Source of the DNA: JADCRZ01 sp965200945 | GTDB taxonomy: Bacteria > Bacteroidota > Bacteroidia > Chitinophagales > Chitinophagaceae | Direction: 5' to 3' | NCBI GenBank assembly: GCA_965200945.1 | Contig: OZ241749.1 | Location: 4,030,001 to 4,094,000 of the forward strand | DNA length: 64,000 nucleotides | Part shown: in pieces, positions 16,228-26,342 of the stretch | Layout of the letters: every line of letters begins with the position of its first letter | Position numbering within the stretch: position 1 is the stretch's first letter | Position numbers and translations under genes: made by a program | The notes under the pieces: generated by a model | Database searches by the model: none | Told to the model about the DNA's origin: nothing | What the model saw: only the letters and a program-made list of their open reading frames with translations

Positions 16228-16569
16228 TATACCGGTCCGGAATACGCGAAGGTCTATAAAATAAAAAAGGGGTCAGAATAGACATTCAACCCCGTTTTAA
16301 AATCCAATATCCTATGAAAAACCGTTGCAATGTTAATATATAAAACTGAATCCTGCAAGACTATTATGCATAATGAGTAGTTTTACTTAAAATATTTTTA
16401 AGGTAATTACCAGCTCAAAACATTAGGAATTATCAAAATGTATTTAATTTGACCAAAGAAAAATGCGGACGATACGATCCCTCTTTTCAGCGTATTCCGG
16501 AAGCCCTCATCTCTATCATATACCAACGATCTTTGCGGCCATTGACTGATTATGTAATTATTTAATACC
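16228..16569. other. AT-rich intergenic region upstream of the M28 peptidase
   Basis: I see no gene here. It contains a perfect 12-bp palindrome ATTATGCATAAT (16363-16374), a weak GGGGT/ACCCC hairpin at 16269-16293, and a near -7 element GATCTTTG (16528-16535) about 35 bp before the peptidase ATG. Confidence 0.6.
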
Positions 16570-18819
16570 ATGACCAAGAAACACGCACTGCTTATACCTT
16601 TCGCCCTGCTGCTTATGCATGTTGCCCCGGCTCAAACAGCCACCCCTTCCACCTTTGCAACTTCGGCACAGCAACAAAAATGGGAGACTACCTTCGACGG
16701 CTACCTGAAGGCTGACAATGTCAGCCAGCTCATGAAAGACATGTCGGCACATCCCCATCATGTGGGTTCGCCGGGAGGAAAGGCCGTGGCGCAATACATC
16801 TTCGACAAGTTCAAAAGCTGGGGATACGACACCAGGATGGACACTTATTACGTTTTGTTTCCCACGCCCAAATCAAGGCTGCTTGAAATGACCGGCCCCG
16901 TGCCTTTCAAAGCGACCCTGACCGAACCACCGCTGAAGGAAGATGCCACATCCGGACAGAAAGCTGAACAACTTCCCACCTACAACTGCTTTTCTGCCGA
17001 TGGAGATGTAACTGCGGAACTGGTGTTTGTGAATTACGGTGTTCCGGACGATTATGACCGGCTGCAACGGCTAGGCATAGACGTAAAAGGAAAAATCGTG
17101 ATCGCCAAGTACGGCCGGTCGTGGAGAGGCATCAAACCAAAAGTTGCACAGGAACATGGGGCAGTCGGCTGCCTCATCTATTCCGACCCGAAAGACGACG
17201 GTTACTACCAGGGTGATGTGTATCCCCAAGGCGCTTTCAAAAACGAATATGGAGCCCAGCGGGGTTCCGTACTTGATATGCCGGTGTACCCCGGCGATCC
17301 GCTGACCCCCGGCATCGGTGCCACCAAAGATGCCAAACGCCTCGACAGAAAAGAAGCACAAACCCTGCTGAAGATACCGGTACTGCCCATCAGCTATCAC
17401 GACGCGGAACCGCTGCTGCGCTCCCTGCAGGGCCCCGTAGCCCCGGAAGACTGGAGAGGCGCCCTGCCTTTCACCTATCATATTGGTCCGGGAAAATCAG
17501 TTGTACACCTCAAACTGGAATTCAACTGGGAGATCAAGCCGGTGAACAACATCATAGCCAGCATGCCCGGATCGGATTTTCCGAACGAATGGATCATCCG
17601 TGGGAATCACCACGACGGCTGGGTAAACGGAGCCGCCGACCCCATCAGCGGACAGGCCTCCATGATGGAGGAAGCCAGAGGCTTGAGTGAACTGGCAAAG
17701 ACCGGATGGAAACCCAAACGCACAATCATGTACTGCGCCTGGGATGGGGAAGAACCGGGTCTGCTCGGCTCCACGGAATGGGCCGAAGCGCATGCCGATG
17801 AACTGCAGAAAAATGCGGTCGTTTACATCAATTCCGATGGCAACGGACGGGGCTTCTTCGAAGCTTCCGGTTCACATGCCCTCGAACCTTTTATCAACGA
17901 TGTTGCCAAAGATGTAATGGATCCGGAAGCAGGCATCAGCGTGCTGGAAAGAAGACGTTCACGCGAGATGACCAACGCCGCTACAACCGCCGCCAAAAAA
18001 GCAATCATGGCGCGCAAAGGCATCTCGATCGGAGCCCTGGGGTCCGGCTCCGACTACTCACCCTTCATCCAGCACCTCGGGGTGCCTTCCCTCAACCTCG
18101 GTTTCGGCGGTGAAGATGCCGGCGGTGAATACCATTCTATCTACGATTCATATGATGACTACCGCCGCTTCAAGGACTCCTCTTTTCAGTACGGCGTAGT
18201 GCTGGCCAAAACAGCAGGGCGTTGTGTGCTGAAAATGGCCGATGTAAATGTACTGCCCTTCGATTTCAAACCGCTGTACAGAACCATCAACGGCTATGCT
18301 ACTGAACTGATCCAGCTGGCCGACCAGATGCGGGAAACCACTGCCGTTGAAAACCAGCTGATTAAAGAACAGCGGTACGCCTACGCAAACGATCCATCCA
18401 AAAAAGTGCTTCCGCCCACCACTAAAGACGACGTACCTTACCTGAACTTTTCCAGCCTGCAGAATGCACTGTCTGACCTTGAAAAAAGCGCCCAATCCCT
18501 CTCTGACAGCATCGCGAAATTACCGGCAGGCAGCACCAACCTCGATGCCCTCAACAAAAGGCTCTACCAGGCGGAACAAAGGCTGCTTTCCGAAGCAGGC
18601 CTGCCCCGCAGGCCCTGGTATAAGCATACCATCTACGCACCCGGGTTTTATACCGGCTATGGAGTGAAAACGCTGCCCGGCATCCGGGAGGCCATGGAGC
18701 AGCGGAACTGGAAAGAAGCACAGGAACAGATCGAAATCACTTCGTCTACCCTCAAACAATTTTCCTCCTACCTTTCCGAGACCACCCAGGCGCTTGGCAA
18801 AGAGAAAAGGGCATTTTAA
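16570..18819 (+). CDS. Exported M28 family metallopeptidase (glutamate carboxypeptidase II-like)
   Basis: A 749-residue exported zinc exopeptidase with a signal peptide (about 1-20). A protease-associated (PA) domain lies at about 130-270 ('GKIVIAKYGRSWRG', 'GAVGCLIYSDPKDDG'). The M28 catalytic core has the metal and catalytic residues visible: His/Asp in 'NHHDGWVNGAADP' (about 346), the Glu-Glu pair in 'WDGEEPGLLGSTEW' (about 391), Asp in 'INSDGNGRG' and His in 'GGEYHSIYDSYDDY' (about 521). A transferrin-receptor-like dimerisation domain ends the protein (about 620-749). This is the NAALADase/PSMA architecture, which removes C-terminal acidic residues from peptides; the bacterial substrate is unknown. 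Confidence 0.93.
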   Translation: MTKKHALLIPFALLLMHVAPAQTATPSTFATSAQQQKWETTFDGYLKADNVSQLMKDMSAHPHHVGSPGGKAVAQYIFDKFKSWGYDTRMDTYYVLFPTPKSRLLEMTGPVPFKATLTEPPLKEDATSGQKAEQLPTYNCFSADGDVTAELVFVNYGVPDDYDRLQRLGIDVKGKIVIAKYGRSWRGIKPKVAQEHGAVGCLIYSDPKDDGYYQGDVYPQGAFKNEYGAQRGSVLDMPVYPGDPLTPGIGATKDAKRLDRKEAQTLLKIPVLPISYHDAEPLLRSLQGPVAPEDWRGALPFTYHIGPGKSVVHLKLEFNWEIKPVNNIIASMPGSDFPNEWIIRGNHHDGWVNGAADPISGQASMMEEARGLSELAKTGWKPKRTIMYCAWDGEEPGLLGSTEWAEAHADELQKNAVVYINSDGNGRGFFEASGSHALEPFINDVAKDVMDPEAGISVLERRRSREMTNAATTAAKKAIMARKGISIGALGSGSDYSPFIQHLGVPSLNLGFGGEDAGGEYHSIYDSYDDYRRFKDSSFQYGVVLAKTAGRCVLKMADVNVLPFDFKPLYRTINGYATELIQLADQMRETTAVENQLIKEQRYAYANDPSKKVLPPTTKDDVPYLNFSSLQNALSDLEKSAQSLSDSIAKLPAGSTNLDALNKRLYQAEQRLLSEAGLPRRPWYKHTIYAPGFYTGYGVKTLPGIREAMEQRNWKEAQEQIEITSSTLKQFSSYLSETTQALGKEKRAF

Positions 18820-18900
18820 GAAAAGGCACAATAATCGTAGCATAATAAGGTGCCCTGATCTTTAGGGATTTTCCGCCCCACCTTATAAACTTAGATACGA

Positions 18901-21393
18901 TTGAAAGCTGGAATCAAGCTATTGTTTAAAATTGTTGCCTGGATAGCCGGCATCTTCATCGTTGTCTGGATGCTGCTATGGCTGTATGTGCTGGCCAACA
19001 AAAAGACCCTGATCAGCAAGGTTACCACCGAACTCAACAGCCGTGTGAGGGCAGAAGTGAATATCGGCGACTTTGAGCCGAGCCTGATCAGCACGTTTCC
19101 GCATGTCTCTCTTCGCATCACCAGCCTGTCACTGCGCGATACCATGTGGAAAGAACATCACCATGATCTTCTGAAAGCAGAGAACGTACTGGTTAGGCTG
19201 GGATTGTTCAGCCTGTTCACCGGAACGCCTGAGATCAAAAAGGTGATCATACAGAAAGGGTCGGTTTATGTGTTCAGCGATACCACCGGTTACACTAATA
19301 CCTACGTGTTTGCCTCTCATGACTCAACCGGTAGAGCAGGGAAGCGCAGGATGTCGGTTCCGGAGATCGAGATGAACGACATGCGGCTGACGCTTGACCT
19401 GAAAGACAGGAGCAAACTGTATGATTTTGACGTGCACCGCTTTAACTGCAACGTGTCTGAAAAAAGCGACCGGCTTCAGCTCGATGTACGTACCGACCTG
19501 CTGATACACAGCCTGGCGTTTAATGCAGACAGCGGCAGCTTTGTGAAGGAAAAAACCGTGGAAGGCAGATTTGCCGTTGATTTTTATCCGGATAAGAAAA
19601 AGCTGGCTTTTGAAGGGGTGAGACTGAAGATCGGCGATCATCCCTTTACCCTGTCGGGCATGTTCGATCTTGCCGGCAAGCCGCCGCTTTACTACCTTGA
19701 TGTAAAAACAGAGGACCTGAATTATAAAGAAGCGGCCTCTCTTGTCAGTGCCAACCTCACCCGCAAACTGCTGCGCTTCAATGTAGAAGAGCCGCTGAAC
19801 GTACATGCCATCCTCGATGGAACTAAACGCCCCAACAAGATACCGACGGTAAACATCGATGTGGACGTAAAGAATACCACCGCCACCACGCCAACGCTCA
19901 CCCTGACCGATGCGAGCTTTTCGGCCCACTTCAGCAACCGGCTGGATTCAACCAAAAGACCGGTGAACGATAATTCGGGATTCACCTTTCGCGATTTTTC
20001 CGGTAAATGGCAGGGCGTCCCTTTCAGATCGAAAATGGTTACGCTCAACAACCTCGATCTCCCCGTGATAAGCGGCGACCTGAAATCGGAGTTTGACCTC
20101 AAAGATGCCAACAACCTCATTGGCAGCGATGCCCTGGAATTCGGCAAAGGCACCGGTGAGGTGGATCTCACCTACCGCGGTCCTGTCATGCCCGGAGATA
20201 CCACCGGCGTAAGCATACGGGGCAAGGTGCGCCTTGCTGGTGCCGACATTACCTATATCCCCCGCAACCTTGTTTTTTCCAACAGCAGCGGCAATATCTT
20301 ATTTGCCGACAAAGATGTGTTTGTAAAAGACCTTAAAACCACCGCTGCCAACAGTTCACTCGTGATGAACGGAACAGCAAGGAACCTGGTGTCGCTCATT
20401 GACAAAAACCCGGATAAGATCAACCTCGACTGGACAATCGCCTCTTCAAAGCTAAACCTGGGCGATTTTCTTGCCTTCCTCGGCAAACGGACAAACCGCA
20501 CCCGCAATTCCAGGAAGAGTATCTCGGCCGTCATCCGGCAGCTCGACCGCATGCTGGAAGACTGCAACGTGAACCTGAAGCTGGATGCCACGCGGCTCAC
20601 CTATAAAAATTTCGACGCCACCAATGTATCAGCGGTAGTGGGCTTGTCGAACAGCCTTATTGCACTCAAAAAAATATTTGTACAGCACGCGGGCGGTTCG
20701 CTCAACCTTAGCGGTTCACTGGCAGAAAAAGGAGCAGGCAACTGGCTCACCCTGAACACACACATGAACAATGTAAATGTGCCGGTCATCTTTAGAGCCT
20801 TTGACAATTTCGGACAGGACGGCATTACAGACAAAAACCTGAAAGGCAGGCTCGACGCCGATATCAACATCGCCGGACTGATCACCGACAAGGCCGGGAT
20901 AGAAGGCAACACACTGAAAGGCGCCATAAATTTCAACCTGAAAGAAGGTGAGCTGATCGACTTTGAGCCTATAGAAAAGATCTCAGCCGCGGCGCTGAAC
21001 AGCAAAGGCGTATCAACAGTAAAGTTTGCCGACATCCAGAACAAAATGGATGTAACCGGCACCCGCTTGACCCTGAACCGGATGGAGATCCGCTCCACCG
21101 TTTTCACCATGTTCGTAGAAGGTTTGTACGATCTTAAAAAAGGAACAGATATCAGCATCCAGATCCCTCTGAACAACCTCACCAAAAGCAAAAATGCCTT
21201 CACGCTGATAAAAAAAGATGTGAACCGCAAGGTAGGTGCAAGCCTGTGGCTGCGGGCAAAAAGCTCGGATGCCGGCAAGGCAAAGATCAGCTGGGATCCA
21301 TTTAAAAAGGGGGTGAAAGAACGCAGAAAAAATGATGCCGATTCACTGCAAACAGCGGTCTCCGACTCGTCGAAACTGGAGAGAAAAGAGTAA
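18901..21393 (+). CDS. AsmA-like envelope protein
   Basis: An 830-residue protein with one N-terminal membrane anchor (about 7-30, 'IVAWIAGIFIVVWMLLWLYVLA') and a long beta-rich periplasmic body with the AsmA pattern: 'NIGDFEPSLISTFPHVSLRITSLSLRD' at the start and an AsmA C-terminal region ('LKGRLDADINIAGLI', 'LKGAINFNLKEGELIDFEPIEKIS'). AsmA-like proteins of the repeating beta-groove superfamily are thought to carry phospholipids between membranes. The start codon is TTG at 18901, which gives the expected N-terminus. It lies 25 bp upstream of uvrB, probably only by chance. The charged C-terminal tail (RRKNDADSLQTAVSDSSKLERKE) is low complexity. Confidence 0.85.
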   Translation: MKAGIKLLFKIVAWIAGIFIVVWMLLWLYVLANKKTLISKVTTELNSRVRAEVNIGDFEPSLISTFPHVSLRITSLSLRDTMWKEHHHDLLKAENVLVRLGLFSLFTGTPEIKKVIIQKGSVYVFSDTTGYTNTYVFASHDSTGRAGKRRMSVPEIEMNDMRLTLDLKDRSKLYDFDVHRFNCNVSEKSDRLQLDVRTDLLIHSLAFNADSGSFVKEKTVEGRFAVDFYPDKKKLAFEGVRLKIGDHPFTLSGMFDLAGKPPLYYLDVKTEDLNYKEAASLVSANLTRKLLRFNVEEPLNVHAILDGTKRPNKIPTVNIDVDVKNTTATTPTLTLTDASFSAHFSNRLDSTKRPVNDNSGFTFRDFSGKWQGVPFRSKMVTLNNLDLPVISGDLKSEFDLKDANNLIGSDALEFGKGTGEVDLTYRGPVMPGDTTGVSIRGKVRLAGADITYIPRNLVFSNSSGNILFADKDVFVKDLKTTAANSSLVMNGTARNLVSLIDKNPDKINLDWTIASSKLNLGDFLAFLGKRTNRTRNSRKSISAVIRQLDRMLEDCNVNLKLDATRLTYKNFDATNVSAVVGLSNSLIALKKIFVQHAGGSLNLSGSLAEKGAGNWLTLNTHMNNVNVPVIFRAFDNFGQDGITDKNLKGRLDADINIAGLITDKAGIEGNTLKGAINFNLKEGELIDFEPIEKISAAALNSKGVSTVKFADIQNKMDVTGTRLTLNRMEIRSTVFTMFVEGLYDLKKGTDISIQIPLNNLTKSKNAFTLIKKDVNRKVGASLWLRAKSSDAGKAKISWDPFKKGVKERRKNDADSLQTAVSDSSKLERKE

Positions 21394-21418
21394 ATTTACA
21401 CTCCACTAAAATTTTTTC

Positions 21419-23452
21419 ATGCGATTCAAGGTTCATTCTCCTTATACGCCTGCCGGTGATCAGCCCCATGCCATCGAAGAACTGACGCAAGGCATTCTCA
21501 ACGGTGAGCAATACCAGACTTTACTGGGTGTAACAGGCTCCGGAAAAACGTTTACCATCGCCAATGTGATCGAGCAGGTGCAAAGGCCCACACTCGTTCT
21601 TACACACAACAAAACGCTGGTGGCGCAGCTGTATGGCGAGTTCAAGCAATTCTTTCCTGAAAACGCGGTTGGCTACTTTGTAAGCTACTACGATTACTAC
21701 CAGCCGGAAGCTTATATGCCGGTGAGCGATGTATACATCGAAAAAGACCTGGCCATCAATGAAGAGCTCGACAAGCTTCGGTTGCAGGCTACTACCCAGT
21801 TGCTGAGCGGCCGCAGGGACATCGTGATCGTGGCCAGCGTCAGCTGCATCTACGGTATGGGTAACCCTTCCGAATTTGAGAACGGGATCATCCGGCTGGT
21901 GCAGGGCCAGCGCATCTCGCGGCAGGGTTTTCTGCACGGACTGGTGAATTCGCTGTACACGCGTACGCAGGGCGATTTTACAAGGGGCAGCTTCCGCGTG
22001 AAAGGCGATACGGTGGATATCAACCTTCCGTACATGGACCACGGTTTTCGCATCACCTTTTTTGGAGACGAAGTGGAATCCATCGAAACCCTGGAGCTTT
22101 CGACAGGTAAAAGGATCAGCCGGGTGAATGATGCAGCTATCTTTCCTGCAAATCTTTACCTCGCCCCGAAAGACATGCTGCAGCAGGTGCTCTCTGAAAT
22201 TCAGGACGAATGTGCCGCGCAGGTGGAATATTTCAAGATGGGTGGCCGCTTCATCGAAGCACAGCGGTTAAGTGAGCGTGTGAACTACGATGTTGAGATG
22301 ATCCGCGAACTTGGTTACTGCAACGGTGTGGAGAACTATTCCCGTTTTTTCGACCGGCGCCAGCCCGGTGCAAGGCCGTTCTGCCTGCTCGATTATTTTC
22401 CCAAAGATTTTTTATGTGTGCTGGATGAAAGTCACCAGACGGTGCCGCAGGTAAGCGGCATGTACGGTGGCGACCGGAGCCGGAAGCTGATCCTGGTGGA
22501 TTATGGATTCAGGCTGCCGAGCGCCCTCGACAACCGGCCGCTGAACTTCCACGAGTTTGAATCGATGCTGAACCAGACCATCTTCGTGTCGGCCACACCC
22601 GGCGACTATGAACTGGAAAGGACCGGCGGCGTAGTGGTGGAGCAGGTGGTTCGTCCGACCGGTCTGCTGGAGCCGCCGATCGACATCCGCCCAAGCGTAA
22701 ACCAGATCGACGACCTGCTTGATGAGATCGATAAACGTGTAACAAAAGGCGACCGCGTGCTGGTGACCACGCTTACCAAACGCATGGCGGAAGAAATGGA
22801 CAAATACCTGCACCGCATCAACATCAAATCGAAATATATCCACAGCGAAGTAGACACCTTGGAGCGGGTGGAGATACTTAGGCAGCTGCGCTTGGGCGAT
22901 ATCGACGTACTGGTAGGTGTAAACCTGCTGCGCGAAGGCCTCGACCTTCCGGAAGTATCGCTGGTGGCCATTCTCGATGCAGACAAGGAAGGATTCCTGC
23001 GCAATGAAAAATCACTGACCCAGACCGCAGGCCGTGCGGCCAGGAACGTGGATGGATATGTGATCTTTTATGCCGACACGATGACGGAAAGCATGCAGAA
23101 GACCATCGATGAAACCAACCGCCGCCGCGAAAAGCAGGTAGCCTACAATCTTGAGCATGGCATTACCCCCCGGTCAGTCAGTAAAAGCAAGGAACAGGTT
23201 TTCGCGCAGACCTCCGTGCTGGAGATCAAGGGCTACAACCCCGATTCCGACAAAGCGGTGGAAGGCGACCTGGTGCCGGTAGCAGCCGAAGAGCAGGAAA
23301 CCTACCAAACCATTCCGCAGGTGCAGAAGGCGCTGAGCAAAGTGAAAAAAGAAATGGAAAAAGCGGCCAAAGACCTGGACTTCATGGAAGCTGCCCGTTT
23401 AAGGGACCAGATGTTCGGTATACAGAAAAAGCTGGAGGAGATGCAGCGGTAG
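21419..23452 (+). CDS. uvrB: Excinuclease ABC subunit B
   Basis: A 677-residue DNA-damage verification helicase of nucleotide excision repair. Walker A is GVTGSGKTFT; the beta-hairpin that inserts between strands shows as 'YYDYYQPEAYMP'; motif II is 'DESHQT'; helicase motifs V and VI are 'GVNLLREGLDLPEVSLVAILDADKEG' (quoted in part) and 'QTAGRAARN'. A C-terminal UVR motif for UvrC ('KEMEKAAKDLDFMEAARLRD') closes it. Full length and intact. uvrA is not in this window. Confidence 0.97.
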   Translation: MRFKVHSPYTPAGDQPHAIEELTQGILNGEQYQTLLGVTGSGKTFTIANVIEQVQRPTLVLTHNKTLVAQLYGEFKQFFPENAVGYFVSYYDYYQPEAYMPVSDVYIEKDLAINEELDKLRLQATTQLLSGRRDIVIVASVSCIYGMGNPSEFENGIIRLVQGQRISRQGFLHGLVNSLYTRTQGDFTRGSFRVKGDTVDINLPYMDHGFRITFFGDEVESIETLELSTGKRISRVNDAAIFPANLYLAPKDMLQQVLSEIQDECAAQVEYFKMGGRFIEAQRLSERVNYDVEMIRELGYCNGVENYSRFFDRRQPGARPFCLLDYFPKDFLCVLDESHQTVPQVSGMYGGDRSRKLILVDYGFRLPSALDNRPLNFHEFESMLNQTIFVSATPGDYELERTGGVVVEQVVRPTGLLEPPIDIRPSVNQIDDLLDEIDKRVTKGDRVLVTTLTKRMAEEMDKYLHRINIKSKYIHSEVDTLERVEILRQLRLGDIDVLVGVNLLREGLDLPEVSLVAILDADKEGFLRNEKSLTQTAGRAARNVDGYVIFYADTMTESMQKTIDETNRRREKQVAYNLEHGITPRSVSKSKEQVFAQTSVLEIKGYNPDSDKAVEGDLVPVAAEEQETYQTIPQVQKALSKVKKEMEKAAKDLDFMEAARLRDQMFGIQKKLEEMQR

Positions 23453-23572
23453 GAGACCAGAATAGAAACTTATGAATATTTATTCCACGATGTTAAACGA
23501 TGATGAAGTAGTCATTTTACGCGAATCTGATACGGATCAAAAGCCGTTTTTGGGAGATAAGTTGAATTCTGA

Positions 23573-24280
23573 TTACCCCAGCACCCACAGCGCCACCCCC
23601 TGGCTGAACACACCCATGAAAAAGCCGCTGTACACATCAAAAGGATGATGGTCGGAAATGACAAGGCGCGAAGTACAGACGCCCCCCGCAATGAGGATGG
23701 CCAGCGACAGATACGAACCCATAAAATACCCGCCCCGCAAAGACAGGATCAGGAAAAAAGTGACCAGTCCGCCCATGGCCACGGCATGCATGCTCACCTT
23801 GTAGTAGATATTGGCCATATACGCCACGATGCACGCCAGGAACACCCCCAGCAGCATCACTTTAAAAAGAAAAGGACTGTCGGACAGATTTATCGAAACA
23901 TAAAAGATCCAGAAATAAAAGAACATCGAGATCACGTAGGGGATGATCCTTTCCTTGCGGGTTTTGAGTAAGACGCTCTGGATGAAATCAAGCTGCTTCA
24001 GTAAAAAGACCGCAAAGGCAGGAAAGAAAGCGGTGAGCAACACCACCGAGATTCCTCTCAGCATCTTTGTTTTGGGATCAGAATCGGAGAAAACGTAGGG
24101 ATGCACATACAGCAGGAAAAACGCGATGTAGGAAGGCACAAACAGCGGGTGAAACACGTACGAGAACAGGTGCGCAAAGAACCTGACCGGGGCCGGCTGG
24201 CGCACCGACGGTATATACTGACCTTCTGAATCCACGGAATGCCTGTCGGGTGGCCGCTCCTGATAAAATGTATCTTGCAT
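23573..24280 (-). CDS. PAP2-like integral membrane phosphatase homologue
   Basis: A 235-residue inner-membrane protein with about six hydrophobic segments. PAP2 motifs are recognisable: a K-R-P-like stretch 'KTRKERIIPY', 'SMHAVAMGG' (SxHA-type, in place of PSGH) and 'SRLVISDHHPFDVYSG' (SRxxxxxHxxxDV). These match the PAP2 superfamily, which removes phosphate from lipid carriers such as undecaprenyl pyrophosphate, but the middle motif is divergent, so activity is uncertain. I place the start at the ATG at 24280, 7 bp after the rpoN stop; an earlier in-frame ATG at 24313 would overlap rpoN by 26 bp. It is probably co-transcribed with rpoN. Confidence 0.8.
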   Translation of the reverse strand: MQDTFYQERPPDRHSVDSEGQYIPSVRQPAPVRFFAHLFSYVFHPLFVPSYIAFFLLYVHPYVFSDSDPKTKMLRGISVVLLTAFFPAFAVFLLKQLDFIQSVLLKTRKERIIPYVISMFFYFWIFYVSINLSDSPFLFKVMLLGVFLACIVAYMANIYYKVSMHAVAMGGLVTFFLILSLRGGYFMGSYLSLAILIAGGVCTSRLVISDHHPFDVYSGFFMGVFSQGVALWVLG

Positions 24281-24287
24281 GTGCTGT

Positions 24288-25772
24288 TTAAAGTTCTTTC
24301 CGCAACCGGGCAACCGGAATATTCAGCTGCTCGCGGTACTTGGCTACCGTACGGCGTGCAATATTATACCCTTTTTCCTGTAACAGCTCGGTAAGCCGCT
24401 CATCGCTCAGCGGTTTCTTTTTATTTTCCGCTTCCACCATGTTGCTCAAGATCTTTTTTACTTCGCGCGTCGAAACTTCCTCGCCGCTGTCGGTGCTCAG
24501 CGATTCACTGAAGAAAAACTTCAGGCGGTAGGTGCCGAACTCCGTTTGCACGAATTTGCTGTTGGCCACGCGGCTCACCGTGGAGATATCGAAATTGGTG
24601 CGCTCGGCAATGTCTTTCAGGATCATGGGCCGCAGGGTCGTTTCATCGCCGGTAAGAAAGAAATCGTACTGGTACTCCAGGATAGTTTCCATGGTGCTCA
24701 GCAGGGTATGCTGGCGCTGTTTGATGGCGTCGATGAACCATTTGGCCGCATCGATCTTTTGCTTGATGAAAAGGACCGCTTCTTTTTGCCGCTTGTCTTT
24801 TTTGCTGCCGCGGTCATAGTCCTTCAGCATGTCGCGGTAGCCTTCGCTGATGCGGAGGTCGGGCGCGTTCTTGGCGTTGAGGGTGATCTCGAGCTTTCCA
24901 CCGTTGTTCAATATAAAAAAGTCGGGGATCACATAGCTTTCGCCCTTGTTGGTTTCCCCTACATTGCCGCCTGGTTTGGGATTGAGCTTGATGATCTGGT
25001 TGATCACTTCTTTGAGCTGCTCGTCGGTGAGGGCGAGGCCACGCTGTATCTTGTCGTAGTGTTTCTTGGTAAACTCGTCGAAGTAGTTGGAGAGTACGTC
25101 CACCGCCATCTTTACGTTCTTGCCTTCATGAATTTTCCGGCTCAGCTGCAGCAGCAGGCATTCCTGCAGGGTTCGGGCGCAAACGCCCGGCGGGTCGAAC
25201 TGCTGGATCTTGAAGATCAGCCCGTCGATCTCCTGCTCGGAGGCTTCGATGTTCTGTCTGAACGCAAGGTCGTCCTGTATGGAAGAAGTTTCGCGGCGCA
25301 GGTAGCCGTCATCATCGATGCTGCCGACGATCTGTTCGGCGATCTTGAGGGAGCGTTCATCCAGCTTCAGCATGCCCAGCTGGTCGGCAAGCATATCATG
25401 AAAAGTGGTTTCCACCCGGTAGGGCACTACCTTGTTCTCGTCTGCATCGGGATAGTTGTCGTCGCGAAGTTTGTAGTCGCCTACTTCATCGTCTCCTTCG
25501 GTAACATAGTCGCTGATATCCACATTATCATATTCGCTCTCGCTGCCTTCCATTTCATATTCATCATCGCTGTTGTCCGAATCATCTCGTGCATCCTCAA
25601 AATTCTCCTCATGATCGTTTTCGGTTACCTCCAGGGCAGGATTTTCTTCAAGTTCTTCTTTGATCCGTTCTTCCAGATTGGCCGTAGGTATCTGGAGCAG
25701 TTTCATCAGCTGAATCTGCTGCGGGGATAATTTCTGTAATAACTTTTGTTGTAGACTCTGGCTGAGTGACAT
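24288..25772 (-). CDS. rpoN: RNA polymerase sigma-54 factor
   Basis: A 494-residue alternative sigma factor that needs an AAA+ activator and reads -24/-12 promoters. Region I is Gln/Leu-rich as expected ('LQQKLLQKLSPQQIQLMKLLQIP'). An acidic region II of about 70 residues (Glu/Asp/Ser-rich) follows and is longer than in E. coli. Then come the core-binding domain ('LDERSLKIAEQIVGSIDDDGYLRRE'-type) and the DNA-binding part with 'NFDISTVSRVANSKFVQTEFG' and the RpoN box 'ARRTVAKYREQLNIP'. The ATG at 25772 is the first Met. It is followed by the PAP2-like gene. Confidence 0.96.
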   Translation of the reverse strand: MSLSQSLQQKLLQKLSPQQIQLMKLLQIPTANLEERIKEELEENPALEVTENDHEENFEDARDDSDNSDDEYEMEGSESEYDNVDISDYVTEGDDEVGDYKLRDDNYPDADENKVVPYRVETTFHDMLADQLGMLKLDERSLKIAEQIVGSIDDDGYLRRETSSIQDDLAFRQNIEASEQEIDGLIFKIQQFDPPGVCARTLQECLLLQLSRKIHEGKNVKMAVDVLSNYFDEFTKKHYDKIQRGLALTDEQLKEVINQIIKLNPKPGGNVGETNKGESYVIPDFFILNNGGKLEITLNAKNAPDLRISEGYRDMLKDYDRGSKKDKRQKEAVLFIKQKIDAAKWFIDAIKQRQHTLLSTMETILEYQYDFFLTGDETTLRPMILKDIAERTNFDISTVSRVANSKFVQTEFGTYRLKFFFSESLSTDSGEEVSTREVKKILSNMVEAENKKKPLSDERLTELLQEKGYNIARRTVAKYREQLNIPVARLRKEL

Positions 25773-25877
25773 TCAGTATAGCAATTTAATTCATCCGTGT
25801 GCTGAAAACTTCGAAAAAAATTTTCAGGGTGTATCAAAAATCACGCCGTAAATTACATTTAATTCAGGAAAGCTAAA

Positions 25878-26198
25878 ATGCAACGAACAATTAAAATTAT
25901 TGTTGTTTCGACCGCCGGTCTTCTCAGTGCAAACTTTTTGCATGCACAAACGGTGGATCTGAAACAACCGCCTGCGATAAGGTCCGCGTTATATTCACGC
26001 CTGATGCTGGTTCCGGCCGATTCTGCTACGGCTTCCGCTCCGGCCTCCGTGCCTCAACTGCTTCCTTCTGATTATTATACCCGGCATTTCGGATTTTTTT
26101 GCGACAAAGAGCTAAAACTTGAAAAGTCGACCGGCATCCCCCTCAAACTGAGGATGGGCTCGCTCGAGAGCTGCAACAAGCTGGAGGGCAAAAATTAA
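25878..26198 (+). CDS. Small exported protein of unknown function
   Basis: A 106-residue protein with a signal peptide (about 1-24, ending FLHAQ). The mature part has a variable Ala/Ser/Pro-rich middle and an ordered C-terminus ('YYTRHFGFFCDKELKLEKSTGIPLKLRMGSLESCNKLEGKN', quoted only in part here: FGFFCDKELKLEK and GSLESCNKLEGK) with two Cys about 30 residues apart that could form a disulfide. I do not recognise a named family. It is divergent from rpoN and starts an apparent single-gene unit. The C-terminal 'GIPL.LR.GSLE..N.LEGK' looks conserved in style; a homology search would settle it. Confidence 0.72.
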   Translation: MQRTIKIIVVSTAGLLSANFLHAQTVDLKQPPAIRSALYSRLMLVPADSATASAPASVPQLLPSDYYTRHFGFFCDKELKLEKSTGIPLKLRMGSLESCNKLEGKN

Positions 26199-26342
26199 GA
26201 CCCCGGAGTCTGCTGATTTGTTTTCTGGCTGAACTATCATTCAGGCGGCTGGTGAATTTGATCGAATCACCCATCAAAATGCGGGTAGGCTGTTCACCCG
26301 GTAAAAAGCATATTTGCAGCTGGAAATATCAAACTCCACTGC

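Noticed and set aside
16363..16374. ATTATGCATAAT palindrome upstream of the M28 peptidase
   Set aside because: Twelve AT-rich bases are likely by chance in this AT-rich gap and it is 200 bp from the gene.
24546..25730. A 394-codon plus-strand frame opposite rpoN
   Set aside because: Antisense shadow of rpoN; repetitive hydrophobic and Val/Gly-rich translation without known domain.
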